Assembly (NCBI RefSeq): GCF_900102425.1
Contig: NZ_FNBT01000009.1
Location: forward strand, 179,249-243,248
Source: Blastococcus aurantiacus
GTDB lineage: Bacteria; Actinomycetota; Actinomycetes; Mycobacteriales; Geodermatophilaceae
Direction: 5' to 3'
DNA length: 64,000 nt
Numbering within the stretch: position 1 is the first letter of the stretch; every line of letters starts with the position of its first letter. Below, piece by piece: positions 33,728-43,114 of the stretch. The position numbers and the translations under genes were made by a program. The notes below the pieces were generated by a model, which saw only the letters and a list, made by a program, of their open reading frames with translations, ran no database searches and was not told where the DNA came from.

Positions 33728-34636
33728 CGCGTCGGCGCGCGACCGGTTCCGGCGGCTCCGTCGTCGGCCGGTGTCCCGAACCTGGCCACGCAGTGCCAGA
33801 CGCGCTTGAGGTCCTGCGGGTCCTCCCGGCCGGCGCGGGCTGCGCGGCCGATTGACGAAGGCGTCCAGGAAGCCGTCCACCGCGATCCGGCGGCCGACCT
33901 CCACCGTGCGGGGCCCCCGGAACGTCGGATGCGCGGCGAGGGCATCCACGGTCAGCCGCCGTCCCTCGTGCCACTCGACCGGAACGCCCAGCGCCAGGGC
34001 CTGCTCCTCGACGGGCGAGCCGCGGAAGCAGGGGTCGAGCACCAGGGCCTCCACGTCCGCTGCCAGCTCGACCGGGCCGTGCACGTGCGCCTCGACGTAG
34101 TCGTCGAGCAGCCCGCCCTCCGCGGCCTCGAGCTCGTCGGTGAGCGGCCGGGCGTCGAAGCGCTCCACCAGCGGGAACAGCCCGAAGCGGTCGGCCGTCG
34201 CCAGCGCGGTCGGCTCGAACACGGAGTCCGGGAAGCAGAAGGTGGTCCGGTCCAGGACGGCTCCGGTCAGGCGCAGGTGGGCGGACCCGAACCGCGGTGC
34301 ACCGCCCACCGGGCGGCGGCGGTGGTCCAAGGCCCCGTACTTCGGGCGCTCGGCGGCCGGTGCGTCGTCGTAGGCGTGGCCGAACATGCGCTGCTCCCAG
34401 CGCCACCGATCGCCTCCGGGGTGGGCGGTGAGCCCGCCGTTGCTGGTGCCGGTCTCGAACTGCGACCGGTAGCGGCCGTCGCGGGCCAGCCGTTCCAGCA
34501 CGGTGGCCCCGGCCATCAGCCGGTCCGGGTGGAAGTTGAGCGTCACGCGCAGCGAGCGGTCGAGGACGTTCCCGGCAGAGGATCGCGCCACGTGCCCGAC
34601 GGCCCGTCGCGCCCACGGCGTCGTCCTGCTGTCCAC
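33724..34636 (-). pseudogene. DUF3626 protein gene with a one-base frameshift
   Basis: From GTG 34636 the reading frame gives a DUF3626 protein (LRVTLNFHPDR, YRSQFETGTSNGG, WEQRMFGHAYD, RFGSAHLRL, CFPDSVFEPTAL, DDYVEAHVHGPV) up to AVDGFLDAFV near 33856. The same frame then becomes low-complexity Pro/Arg and runs on without a stop into flotillin. The expected C-terminus, IGRAARAGREDPQDLKRVWHC then VARFG, is in another frame and ends at a TAG at 33724-33726. The interval is 913 bases, 304 codons plus one, so a single extra base near 33852 explains it. Either a true mutation or a sequencing error. Confidence 0.7.
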
Positions 34637-34665
34637 GCCTGCATGCTGCCGTGCGGGAGCCGTGT

Positions 34666-35427
34666 TCACCCCGTCCAGGGCGGTGCGACTCCCCAGCCCC
34701 ACCGGGGCACCGGCGCGGATCGGACCACCTCGGCGCCCGGCCGGGAGTTGAGCAGCGCCAGCCGCGTGCCCCACTCGACGTAGCCCACGAAGGCGGCGCG
34801 GAACTCGGGATCGGCGGGGAGCCCGGCGTCGTCCAGGCTGTCGAGCAGCAGCGCGACCCATCGACGGCGCTGCGGCTCGGTGATGCCCTTGCCCAGGTGG
34901 TGGCCGAGCATCGCCGGGTAGCCGCCGCGCTCGCGCGTGTACCGGTCCGGGCCGCCGAGCACCTCGGCCCGCCACATCGCCACGTGCCGCGGGTGGTCGT
35001 CGTCCATGTGCGCGAACAGCGGGCCGATCAGGTCGTCGGCGAGCACCCGCTCGTAGAGCACCGTCGTCAGCCGCTCCAGCGCCGGCGTGCCACCGGCCCA
35101 GTCGTGCAGCGTGGGCACCGCGGCCCCGGTGCCGGTGACGGTGGTCCGGTCGTAGTGCCGCATCTCCTCGATGTCGCCCACGTAGGGGCGGATCGAAGCC
35201 AGGAAGCCCGGGACGAGGTCACCGCCCCTGAAGCCCTGCAGGTGGTCCTCCGCCGAGGTCCAGGTGATGCGCAGGACGTGGCAGGCCGGCTCGTCGACGC
35301 TGCGGCTGAGCTCGTAGTCCACGCACTGCGGCGCCCGGCCGAGCACCAGCGCGGCCCGCCCGTAGTCGGCGAGGAAGGCCTCGCGGCGGTCGTCCGGGAT
35401 GCGGTTGCGGATGTACTCGACGATCAC
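34666..35427 (-). CDS. ABM domain fused to group II-like truncated hemoglobin
   Basis: A 253-residue two-domain protein. Residues 1-95 are an antibiotic-biosynthesis-monooxygenase-type ferredoxin-like fold (MIVEYIRNRIP, CVDYELSRS, ITWTSAEDHLQGF). Residues 105-253 are a truncated globin with a helix-B tyrosine (Y125 in LYERVLADDLIGPLF), a proximal-histidine candidate in LGHHLGKGI (176-177) and a Trp at G8 (W190 in RRRW), as in group II trHbs. Such fusions are reported in actinobacteria. A role in oxidative or nitrosative chemistry is likely, but the substrate of the ABM half is unknown. GTG 35427 starts the ABM fold. Confidence 0.85.
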   Translation of the reverse strand: MIVEYIRNRIPDDRREAFLADYGRAALVLGRAPQCVDYELSRSVDEPACHVLRITWTSAEDHLQGFRGGDLVPGFLASIRPYVGDIEEMRHYDRTTVTGTGAAVPTLHDWAGGTPALERLTTVLYERVLADDLIGPLFAHMDDDHPRHVAMWRAEVLGGPDRYTRERGGYPAMLGHHLGKGITEPQRRRWVALLLDSLDDAGLPADPEFRAAFVGYVEWGTRLALLNSRPGAEVVRSAPVPRWGWGVAPPWTG

Positions 35428-35497
35428 GTGGGCTCCCGGGCTCGGACGGAGGCGTCGATCAGACGCCCCCGGCCGACCCGGCCACAAGAGGATCCGG

Positions 35498-37270
35498 TCA
35501 GCCTTCGGTGAACGCCGTCCCGGGCAGCCAGTCGGCGTCGAGCAGCTCGGCGATCTCCTGCAGGGCGGAGGTGTCCGCGCCGGCGGTCGAACCGGTGACC
35601 GCCAGCCGCTCCACCATCACGCGCGCAACCTGCTCCTCGACCGTGTCCTCGGCGAACGCGACCAGCCACGGCGAGGTCCGGCCGTCACGGTGGGTGCGGC
35701 CGGTGACCTGGCGCGCCTGGATGCCGGAGAACCTCGGCTGGTGGAACAGCCCCACGCGCGGGAGCTCCGAGGCGTGCGCCCCGTCGGGGAGCAGCTCCCC
35801 GGCGTGCAGGCTGATCGAGGCGGTCACGGTGAACACGCACACCTGCGCCTCACCGCGCTGGAAGCGCAGCCGCTCGGCCTCGACGTCGAAGCGATCACGG
35901 CCGTAGATGCCGGCCACCTCGATCCCCGCCGCGATCAGCGCCTCGCGGATCGGGTCGGCCGCGGTCTCCACGAACTCCACCGACACCGCGACCTGCCGCT
36001 CCGCCTCCACCTGGGCCTTCACCCAGTCGACGGTGGCCTGGACGCGGATCAGCCCCGCCTTCTGCCGGAACCGCAGCAGTGCGGCGCGGCCCCGGGCGGT
36101 CTGCCGGCCGCGCCGGGCCAGCTGCATCTCGGCCCGGAACTCCGACCACTCCGCCTCGTAGGACGCCCGCTCGGCCGGCGTCAGCGCAACGGGCGCTCCG
36201 CTCACCGACACCGGGCCCCAGGGCGCGGGCCGGTGCAGCGTCGCGGGCGGGTCCGCCTCGGCCAGCCAGCCCTGCAGCGCGGCGAGGTCGGCGCGGCGCT
36301 CGTCGGCGTCCTCGGTCCACTGCCAGCCGTAGCGGCCACGTTCCACGTGGAACCCTCGCGCGGCCAGCCGCGCGGGCAGGTCCGCCCAGTCCTTGAGCGG
36401 CTCGCCGTGCTGGACGGCGAACTGCGGCGCCAGGTAGGGAAGCTCGAGGGGCGTGTGCGCCGGCGTCGCGGTGCAGGCCAGCACGTACGGTGCGTCCTTG
36501 ACCCGGCCGGCGCCGGAGACGGCCTTCCAGTGCTTCCAGCGCTGGGTGGTCGTGTGCCGCACCATGTGCGCCTCGTCGGCGACGACGACGTCGAAGCGCG
36601 CACCGGTCGCCCGCTGGACCGCGGCCACCTTGCCCAGCCGGTCCCAGGTGGTGACGCACCAGCGCAGCCCGCCGTCGCCGAAGCCGGCGATCGAGCGCGA
36701 CCAGTGCGGGATCGTGATCGCGGCGGGCCGGTCGGCGACCACCAGCACCCGGGTGACGTCGCGCTGCTCGGCGATCGCCTTCACGGCCAGGATCGCGGTT
36801 CCCGTCTTGCCGACGCCCGGGTCGTCGCCGAGCAGGAACACCCGGCCACCGGCCGCGGCATGGGCGGCGACGACGTCGGCGCCGTCGCACTGCTGGTCGC
36901 GCGGAGTCAGGGGACGCGCCTCCGGAAGGGGGCGCGGCGAGGCGTTGAGCTCGTCCTCGACGAAGCGCTCGAAACTGTGGGGCGGTGGGTCGTAGGGCAC
37001 CAGCGCCGCCGGTAGCTCGCCGCCCACCCACACGTGCGCCTGCAGCCCCGCGTTCCAGACCGCGCCCGGCGCCGGCGCCCGGAACGGCACGGCCAGCACC
37101 CAGACGCGCTCGCCGGGCCCGGCGATCGGCAGTTCGGCGGCCGGCTTGCTGGGCTTCGCGGGCGCCCGCTTCCGCGGTGCCGCCGCCCGGGTGCGGGTCG
37201 TCGTGCGGGTCGTCGTGCGGGTCGTCGTGCTGGTGGTGTTCCGGCTGCTGCGCCGGCGTCGTCCCGGCAT
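35498..37270 (-). CDS. SNF2-like superfamily II DNA helicase/translocase
   Basis: A 590-residue protein. A basic, repeat-containing N-terminus (1-45) is followed by the first RecA-like domain, with Walker A GDDPGVGKTG (K155) and the DEAH box at about 232-235 in VVVADEAHMV. A TATPAHT-type motif III lies in ACTATPAHTP. The second domain has the arginine-finger motif QVTGRTHRDGR near residue 520. Function (remodelling, repair or defence) cannot be told from sequence. ATG 37270 is chosen for its GAGGGAGGT ribosome site over the ATG at 37339. A candidate parS palindrome lies inside the gene. Confidence 0.8.
   Translation of the reverse strand: MPGRRRRSSRNTTSTTTRTTTRTTTRTRAAAPRKRAPAKPSKPAAELPIAGPGERVWVLAVPFRAPAPGAVWNAGLQAHVWVGGELPAALVPYDPPPHSFERFVEDELNASPRPLPEARPLTPRDQQCDGADVVAAHAAAGGRVFLLGDDPGVGKTGTAILAVKAIAEQRDVTRVLVVADRPAAITIPHWSRSIAGFGDGGLRWCVTTWDRLGKVAAVQRATGARFDVVVADEAHMVRHTTTQRWKHWKAVSGAGRVKDAPYVLACTATPAHTPLELPYLAPQFAVQHGEPLKDWADLPARLAARGFHVERGRYGWQWTEDADERRADLAALQGWLAEADPPATLHRPAPWGPVSVSGAPVALTPAERASYEAEWSEFRAEMQLARRGRQTARGRAALLRFRQKAGLIRVQATVDWVKAQVEAERQVAVSVEFVETAADPIREALIAAGIEVAGIYGRDRFDVEAERLRFQRGEAQVCVFTVTASISLHAGELLPDGAHASELPRVGLFHQPRFSGIQARQVTGRTHRDGRTSPWLVAFAEDTVEEQVARVMVERLAVTGSTAGADTSALQEIAELLDADWLPGTAFTEG
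36340..36353. promoter_or_regulatory. candidate parS (ParB-binding) site 2
   Basis: Exact GTTCCACGTGGAAC palindrome, here within the helicase coding sequence. Same 14-mer as at 466 and 54555. Confidence 0.6.
37191..37238. repeat. 12-base tandem repeat in the helicase N-terminus
   Basis: Three perfect copies of GTGCGGGTCGTC (37191-37202, 37203-37214, 37215-37226) and a degenerate fourth. They encode TTRT units in the basic leader of the helicase. Copy number is probably variable between strains, with no frame change since 12 is a multiple of three. Confidence 0.85.
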
Positions 37271-37437
37271 GCCGGTACCTCCCTCGTCCCGAGGCACGGT
37301 AGGCGCCGCCTCCGACGGATCGAGGTCGCTCGCGGGCATGTCGCGGAGCGAGCGGACGACCGTGGCCCATGTGGTTCCGCGCGGGCCGGCGCGCCGCTAC
37401 GGTCCACCGCGTCACGCCCGACGGCGAGGAGCGGCCC

Positions 37438-38526
37438 ATGCCCGGCACCTGGCGCGCAGTGCTGGTGGCCCTGGCCGCGATCGCGGCGCTGCTCGTCCCG
37501 CCCGCGCCGCAGGCCCAGGCCGCGGACCGGGTCATCACCTACTCGGTGACCTCGCAGGGCGCGGTGCGTGGCGACCTGGGCCAGTTCGCGGCGGTGGCGG
37601 CCGGCACCCTGGCCGATCCCCGGGGCTGGAGCCTCGGGGGTGCGCTCGCCTTCTCCCGCGTCGCCTCCGGCGGGGACTTCACGCTGGTCCTCGCGGCGCC
37701 GTCGGTGATCGGCCGGTTGGCCGGCTGCGACGCCTACTACAGCTGCCGCGTGGGCCGGAACGTCTACATCAACGACGACCGGTGGCGGACGGCGACCCGC
37801 ACCTGGCCGCACGGGGTGCCGTACTACCAGCAGTACGTGATCACCCACGAGGTCGGCCACTGGCTGGGCCTCGGGCACTCGAACTGCCCGGCGCCCGGCC
37901 GCACCGCCGCGACCATGCAGCAGCAGTCGATCGGCCTGCAGGGCTGCCTGTCGAACATGTGGCCGCTCATCGCCGAACGGGACCGGGTGGCGCGGAACTT
38001 CGGCGTCGGCGTCCGCTGGTCGGGGGTCGAGGGCCGCTACCTGGCGCTCGGTCAGGAGCGGGGCCCTCTCGGTGCGCCCGTCACGTGGGAGCTGCCGACT
38101 CCGGACACCTGGGGGCGGATGACGCACTACGCCCGGCCGGGCGGCGCGTCGATCTACTGGCATCCCTGGACCGGGGCGCACGAGATCTACGGCGACATCC
38201 GGGCGCGCTGGGGTCAGCTGGGCTGGGAGCTCGGACCGCTGAGCTACCCCGTCACGGGCGAGCTGCCGACGCCGGACCGACGGGGCCGGTTCAACCACTT
38301 CGCCCGGGGCGACGGGGCCTCGATCTACTGGACGCCGTCGACCGGCGCGCACGAGGTCTACGGCCGGATCCGCGCGAGCTGGGCACAGCAGGGCTGGGAG
38401 CGCGGGCCGCTGGGCTACCCGGTCAGCGGCGAGTACGCGGTGCCGGGCGGGCGGAGGAGCGACTTCGAGGGCGGCTCCATCCGCTGGGACTCGGCGCGCC
38501 GGGTCGCGGAGGTCCTCCCGCGCTGA
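37438..38526 (+). CDS. secreted DUF3152 metalloprotease-like protein with LGFP repeats
   Basis: A 362-residue exported protein. Signal peptide (MPGTWRAVLVALAAIAALLV, cleavage after AQA near 30), then a DUF3152 domain with a full zinc motif H137-EVGH-WLGLGH (HExxHxxGxxH). The C-terminal 160 residues hold about three LGFP-type repeats (LGAPVTWELPTPD, GPLSYPVTGELPTPDRRGRF, GPLGYPVSGEYAVPGG), which attach proteins to the actinobacterial envelope. Substrate unknown. Start ATG 37438 has a GAGGAG site. Divergent from the helicase. Confidence 0.85.
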   Translation: MPGTWRAVLVALAAIAALLVPPAPQAQAADRVITYSVTSQGAVRGDLGQFAAVAAGTLADPRGWSLGGALAFSRVASGGDFTLVLAAPSVIGRLAGCDAYYSCRVGRNVYINDDRWRTATRTWPHGVPYYQQYVITHEVGHWLGLGHSNCPAPGRTAATMQQQSIGLQGCLSNMWPLIAERDRVARNFGVGVRWSGVEGRYLALGQERGPLGAPVTWELPTPDTWGRMTHYARPGGASIYWHPWTGAHEIYGDIRARWGQLGWELGPLSYPVTGELPTPDRRGRFNHFARGDGASIYWTPSTGAHEVYGRIRASWAQQGWERGPLGYPVSGEYAVPGGRRSDFEGGSIRWDSARRVAEVLPR

Positions 38527-38574
38527 CGGCGCGCCCGGGCGGACGGCGCGACGCCGGGCTGGTGGGATGGGCGG

Positions 38575-39423
38575 GTGGACGACGACCTGCGGCTGCACGG
38601 CCGCACCCTGGGCGAGGCCGGCCCGCGCGTGGTCTTCCTGCACGGGCTGTTCGGGCAGGGCAAGAACTGGACGACGGTCGCGAAGGGGCTCAGCGACCGG
38701 CACCGGGTCACGCTGCTGGACCTGCCCAACCACGGGCACTCCCCCTGGACCGACCGCGTCGACTACCTCGACATGGCGGAACTCGTCGCCGCGGAGCTGG
38801 CCGGCCACGGCGAGCCGGTGACGCTGGTCGGGCACTCCATGGGCGGCAAGGTGGCGATGACGCTCGCGCTGCGCCGCCCCGAGCTGCTGCGGGCCCTGGT
38901 CGTCGTCGACATCGCGCCCGTCGAGTACCCGCTGCAGGGCGGCCGGACCGACGACGAGGACGAGGAGGCATCCCCCTTCGGCGCCTTCATCGCCGCAATG
39001 AAGGCGATGGACCTCGGTTCCCTGGAGACCCGCGAGGACGCCGACGCCGCGCTGCACACCGCCGTGCCCAGCCGGATGGTGCGCAGCTTCCTGCTGCAGA
39101 GCCTCGTCCGCGAGGGGGCGGGGGCGGGTGGGGGCTGGCGCTGGCGGCTCAACCTCGACCTCCTCGAGCGCGACCTGGGCGAGCTGCGTGGCTTCCCCGA
39201 GCCGCCCGCCGGGGCGACCTTCGACGGGCCGGTGCTCTGGATCGCGGGGGCGACCTCGCACTACGTCCTGCCGCAGGACCGGGAGCGCATGGACGCGCTG
39301 TTCCCCTCCACGCGCCTCGTGCGGATCAAGCACGCCGGCCACTGGGTGCACTCCGAGCAGCCCGACGTCTTCCTGCAGACGCTGCGGGTCTTCCTCGACT
39401 CCGTGGACGCCGCCGGCGGGTGA
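38575..39423 (+). CDS. alpha/beta hydrolase (YbfF-like esterase)
   Basis: A 282-residue cytosolic hydrolase. HGLFGQGKNWTTVAKGL carries the oxyanion loop, LVGHSMGGKVAM the nucleophile serine (GHSMGG), ALVVVDIAPVEYP follows strand 6, and the late HAGHWVHSEQPDVF gives the catalytic histidine. These match the YbfF/BPHL esterase branch. Substrate unknown. GTG 38575. The stop is close to the AraC gene (41 bases), so the two may be cotranscribed. Confidence 0.85.
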   Translation: MDDDLRLHGRTLGEAGPRVVFLHGLFGQGKNWTTVAKGLSDRHRVTLLDLPNHGHSPWTDRVDYLDMAELVAAELAGHGEPVTLVGHSMGGKVAMTLALRRPELLRALVVVDIAPVEYPLQGGRTDDEDEEASPFGAFIAAMKAMDLGSLETREDADAALHTAVPSRMVRSFLLQSLVREGAGAGGGWRWRLNLDLLERDLGELRGFPEPPAGATFDGPVLWIAGATSHYVLPQDRERMDALFPSTRLVRIKHAGHWVHSEQPDVFLQTLRVFLDSVDAAGG

Positions 39424-39464
39424 ACCCCCTGTCGCCGCCCGCCGGCCCCCGCCATGCTGGCCGG

Positions 39465-40316
39465 GTGGAGCAGGAGTCCGTGGTGCACCGCGTGCACCCG
39501 CGCCTGCGCCCGTTCGTGGCCGCGGCGGTCGGCTACCGGCACGAAGGCATGCCGCCCGGCGAGCACCTGGGCCTGCCCTCGCCGTTCCTCACCGTCGTCC
39601 TCCCGTTCGACGAGCCGCTGGAGATGGCCGCGCACCCCGACCCCGCCCAGGCCCCGGGCCGGTACGAGGGGCTGATCGGCGGACTGCACACGCGGCCGGC
39701 ACGCATCGCCCACCGGGGTCGTCAGGCGGGGATCCAGCTGTCGCTGACCCCCGCCGGGGCCCGCGCGCTCCTGGGCTGCCCGGCCGGCGTACTGGCCTCG
39801 CTGGACGCCCCCGTGGACGACGTCCTCGGGCCGGTGGGCAGCGAGCTGGTGGAGCGGGTGCGGTCGGCGGCGGGCTGGGCGGCGCGCTTCGCCGTCCTGC
39901 AGGAGGTGCTGCTCCGCCAGCTGCGGGACGACGTGGCCCGCCCGGAGGTCGCCGAGGCCTGGCGGCTGACGACGGCGTCCGGGGGGCGGCTGCCCGTCTC
40001 CGCCGTCGCGGCGCGGATCGGCTGGTCGACCCGGTACCTGGAGCAGCGGTTCCGCGCCGAGACCGGTCTGGCCCCCAAGGAGGCGGCCCGGGTGGTGCGC
40101 TTCGACCGGGCCCGCCGGGAGCTGGCCGTCCGGGCGGCGGAAGGCCGGCCGCTCGACCTGGCCGGCCTGGCCGGCGCCACCGGCTTCGCCGACCAGGCCC
40201 ACCTCACCCGCGAGTGGCGAGCCCTCTCGGGGCTGCCGCCGACCCGCTGGCTGGCCGCCGAGTTCGGATTCGTGCAAGACACCCGGGCCCTGACGGCGGC
40301 ACTCTCCGAGGCATGA
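39465..40316 (+). CDS. AraC-type transcriptional regulator
   Basis: A 283-residue regulator. The N-terminal part is a non-cupin sensing domain (VHRVHPRLRPFVAAAVGYRHEG, ALLGCPAGVLASLD). The C-terminal AraC double HTH spans about 185-265 (SAVAARIGWSTRYLEQRFRAETG, then LAGATGFADQAHLTREWRAL). The stop overlaps the VOC gene's ATG, so that gene is a likely coregulated partner. Confidence 0.85.
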   Translation: MEQESVVHRVHPRLRPFVAAAVGYRHEGMPPGEHLGLPSPFLTVVLPFDEPLEMAAHPDPAQAPGRYEGLIGGLHTRPARIAHRGRQAGIQLSLTPAGARALLGCPAGVLASLDAPVDDVLGPVGSELVERVRSAAGWAARFAVLQEVLLRQLRDDVARPEVAEAWRLTTASGGRLPVSAVAARIGWSTRYLEQRFRAETGLAPKEAARVVRFDRARRELAVRAAEGRPLDLAGLAGATGFADQAHLTREWRALSGLPPTRWLAAEFGFVQDTRALTAALSEA

Positions 40317-40735
40317 CCACGCCGCACCTCACCACGCCGCAGCCCACCGTCTGGCCCGCCTTCCGCGCCCGGGACGCCCGGTCCCTCATCCGCTTCCTCG
40401 TCGACGCCTTCGGCTTCGAGGAGACCGCCGTGCACGGCGAGGGGGACCACGTCTCGCACGCCCAGCTCTCCTGGCCCGAGGGCGGGGGCGTGATGCTCGG
40501 GTCCGTCCGCGAGGAGGCCGACGACGCCTGGCCCGCCGTGCCCGGCACCGCCGCCTGCTACGTGGTGACGGCCGACCCGGCCGCCGTCCACGCCAGCGCC
40601 GTCGGCGCCGGGGCGACGATCGTCAGGGAACTGAGCACCACCGATTACGGATCGAAGGAGTTCGCCGCCCGCGACCCCGAGGGCAACCTCTGGTCGTTCG
40701 GGACCTACGCCGGGGAGCCGCGGCGGGCGGGCTGA
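40313..40735 (+). CDS. VOC (glyoxalase-fold) family protein
   Basis: A 140-residue protein with the VOC beta-alpha-beta pairs: ARDARSLIRFLVDAFGFEET, VSHAQLSWPEGGGVMLG, CYVVTADPAAVHASAV and the late KEFAARDPEGNLWSFGTY. The DPEGNLWSFG end is characteristic. Most such proteins bind a small hydrophobic ligand or act as bleomycin-type resistance or glyoxalase proteins. ATGA overlap with the AraC regulator suggests a small-molecule response unit. Confidence 0.85.
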   Translation: MTTPHLTTPQPTVWPAFRARDARSLIRFLVDAFGFEETAVHGEGDHVSHAQLSWPEGGGVMLGSVREEADDAWPAVPGTAACYVVTADPAAVHASAVGAGATIVRELSTTDYGSKEFAARDPEGNLWSFGTYAGEPRRAG

Positions 40736-40772
40736 CCCGCCCCCCGGCTGCTCCGGCCGGCCGGTCGCGCGC

Positions 40773-41624
40773 TCAGTCGCGCGACCGGCGCCGGAAGGCC
40801 GCCACGGCCAGGGGCGCGAAGATCGCGGTCAGGAGGAACGACCAGCCGATCGACACCGTGACGGCGTGCTGCAGCGGCCAGGCGGCGTCCGCGGGCGCCG
40901 GCAGGCCGTTGCCCCACAGCTCCCGGCACGCCTGGGTCAGCGCGGACACCGGGTTCCACTCGGAGATCGCGCGCAGCCACGCCGGCATGCTCTCCGTCGG
41001 GACGAACGTGTTGGCCACGAACGTCAGCGGGAACATGATCGTGAACATGAAGCCCTGCACGGCCTCGACGGTGCGCATCAGCGAGCCGACCCAGATGCCG
41101 AGCCAGATCATGGCGAAGCCGAAGAGCAGCAGCAGGAGAAAGGCGAGCACGCCGTCCACGACACCGTTGCGGATCCGCCAGCCGATGAGCAGGCCGGTCA
41201 CCGCCATCACCGCGATGCCGATGCTCGAGTGGATGAGGCTGGAGATGCTCCGCCCGACGAGCACGGCGGGCCGGGGGACCGGCAGCGACTTGAAGCGGTC
41301 GACGAAGCCCTTCTGCAGATCGCTGGTGAGCCCCATCGCGACGACGGCTGAGGAGAACACCATCGTCTGGACCATGATCCCGGGCAGGAGGAACTCCCGG
41401 TAGTTCGACCCGTCCACCGCGATCGCCCCGCCGAAGACGTAGGCGAACAGCAGCACGAACATCACCGACTGCACGGTGACGTCGAGCAGCATCTCCGGCA
41501 TTCGGCGGATGTGGATCAGGTTGCGCCAGACGATCGTCGACGCCGCCCGCAGGAGGGACGGCGGCGAGATCGGCGGTCGCTCTGTCGGGGACAGGGTGGT
41601 GGGTTGGCTCCGGACGGCGGTCAC
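40773..41624 (-). CDS. ABC-2 type transporter permease (DrrB-like)
   Basis: A 283-residue permease with six hydrophobic helices. The loop RSIIVWRNLIHIRRMPEML-like start (TIVWRNLIHIRRMPEMLLDV), the FVDRFKSLPVPRPAVLVGR segment and FVANTFVPTESMPAWLR are hallmarks of daunorubicin-type DrrB/ABC-2 permeases. With the upstream ATPase it forms an exporter of an unknown hydrophobic compound. GTG 41624 overlaps the ATPase stop. Confidence 0.9.
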   Translation of the reverse strand: MTAVRSQPTTLSPTERPPISPPSLLRAASTIVWRNLIHIRRMPEMLLDVTVQSVMFVLLFAYVFGGAIAVDGSNYREFLLPGIMVQTMVFSSAVVAMGLTSDLQKGFVDRFKSLPVPRPAVLVGRSISSLIHSSIGIAVMAVTGLLIGWRIRNGVVDGVLAFLLLLLFGFAMIWLGIWVGSLMRTVEAVQGFMFTIMFPLTFVANTFVPTESMPAWLRAISEWNPVSALTQACRELWGNGLPAPADAAWPLQHAVTVSIGWSFLLTAIFAPLAVAAFRRRSRD

Positions 41625-42628
41625 GGGGTGGCTCCCTCGGGGGTCGCGTCGGTCGAGGCGTCGGTGGCGGTCTCCGCGCCGGGCTGGGCCTCGGCGCGGC
41701 GCCCGGTGAGGTGCAGGAAGACGTCGTCCAGGCTGGGACGGGCGAGCCCGAGGTCGTCGAGCTCGATGCCGCTGGCCTCGAAGACGGCGGCGATCCGGGT
41801 CATGTCGCTCAGCCCACCGGCCTGCGCGGTGAGCCGGCGGCTGCTGCGCTCGACGTGCACCTCCGGTGAGTGGGCACGCATCAGGTCCGCGGCCGCGTCC
41901 ACGTCGGCGGCGTGCGTCAGCGTGACCACCACGCTGGCGCGGCCGGCCTGGTCCTTGAGCTGGGTCGGGGTGCCGGCGGCGATGACCGTGCCCTTGTCGA
42001 CGACGACGATCTCGTCGGCCAGGTGGTCGGCCTCCTCGAGGTACTGCGTCGTCAGCACCAGGGTGGTGCCCTCGTCGACGAGCTCGCGCAGGACCGCCCA
42101 CAGCCCGGACCGGCTGTGCGGGTCGAGCCCGGTCGTCGGCTCGTCGAGGAAGAGGATCGGCGGCGCGGCCAGGAGGCTCACGGCCAGGTCGAGCCGGCGG
42201 CGCATGCCCCCCGAATAGGTCTTCGCCTGCCGGTCGGCGGCGTAGGTCAGGTCGAACCGGTCGAACAGCCGCTCGGTGGCCTCCCGGACGTAGGCCCGCG
42301 GCAGGCCGTAGAGCGCGCCGATCAGCTTGAGGTTCTCGCGGCCGGTCAGGAGCTCGTCGACCGTCGCGGCCTGGCCGGTCAGCCCCATGCTGCGGCGCAC
42401 CTGGATGGGCTCGCGGACGATGTCGTGACCGGCCACGCGGCCGGTGCCGCTCGTCGGCACGCTGAGCGTGGTCAGCATCCGCACGAGCGTGGTCTTGCCG
42501 GCCCCGTTCGGGCCCAGGAGGCCCAGGACCGTGCCCTCCGGGACGACGAAGCTCACGCCGTCGACGGCGTGCGTGTCCCCGAAGTGCTTGACCAGGTCGA
42601 TGGCCTCGACGGCAGCGGTGGTGCTCAT
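41621..42628 (-). CDS. ABC transporter ATP-binding protein (DrrA-like)
   Basis: A 335-residue ATPase. Walker [10 protein letters not shown], signature YSGGMRRR, Walker [11 protein letters not shown] and the H-loop variant in [10 protein letters not shown]. The extended C-terminus with [10 protein letters not shown] is specific to the daunorubicin-resistance (DrrA) subfamily. ATG 42628. It lies first in a two-gene export operon. Confidence 0.93.
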   Translation of the reverse strand: MSTTAAVEAIDLVKHFGDTHAVDGVSFVVPEGTVLGLLGPNGAGKTTLVRMLTTLSVPTSGTGRVAGHDIVREPIQVRRSMGLTGQAATVDELLTGRENLKLIGALYGLPRAYVREATERLFDRFDLTYAADRQAKTYSGGMRRRLDLAVSLLAAPPILFLDEPTTGLDPHSRSGLWAVLRELVDEGTTLVLTTQYLEEADHLADEIVVVDKGTVIAAGTPTQLKDQAGRASVVVTLTHAADVDAAADLMRAHSPEVHVERSSRRLTAQAGGLSDMTRIAAVFEASGIELDDLGLARPSLDDVFLHLTGRRAEAQPGAETATDASTDATPEGATP

Positions 42629-42734
42629 GGGCCACAGTGTGATCCGCCCCACCGACATTTCCGCAGTGGTTTTCGCGCAGCGCGGACGCACGGCCGGGCG
42701 GTGGCCAGGGGCTGGGGGCCGCTACCGTCGCGCG

Positions 42735-43070
42735 GTGAGCGTCGCCCGGTCCGTAGCGTTGTTCCTGCTGGCGGCGGTGGCCGAGATCGGTGGCGCCTGG
42801 CTGGTGTGGCAGGGCGTCCGCGAGGCGCGCGGGTGGCTGTGGATCGGCGCGGGGGTGATCGCGCTCGGTGCGTACGGCTTCGTCGCCACGCTGCAGCCCG
42901 ATGCGAACTTCGGCCGGATCCTGGCCGCCTACGGCGGCGTCTTCGTCGCGGGATCCCTGCTGTGGGGCATGGCCGTCGACGGGTTCCGGCCCGACCGGTA
43001 CGACGTCGCGGGTGCGCTGCTGTGCCTGGTCGGGGTCGCGGTGATCATGTACGCCCCGCGCGCCGCCTGA
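42735..43070 (+). CDS. YnfA family (UPF0060) membrane protein
   Basis: A 111-residue membrane protein with four transmembrane helices. [42 protein letters not shown] and [25 protein letters not shown] are the family blocks. YnfA proteins resemble small multidrug exporters, but the role is unclear. GTG 42735 follows TACCGT (42723-42728) by 6 bases without a ribosome site, so it is probably leaderless. Confidence 0.9.
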   Translation: MSVARSVALFLLAAVAEIGGAWLVWQGVREARGWLWIGAGVIALGAYGFVATLQPDANFGRILAAYGGVFVAGSLLWGMAVDGFRPDRYDVAGALLCLVGVAVIMYAPRAA

Positions 43071-43114
43071 CCGCCCTGCGGAGCGGACGACCGGAACCCG
43101 GGCAGACTGGCTGC

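Noticed and set aside
36907..39351. An 814-codon minus-strand open frame
   Set aside because: Antisense to the DUF3152 protease and the esterase, both well supported. No domain is visible in it.
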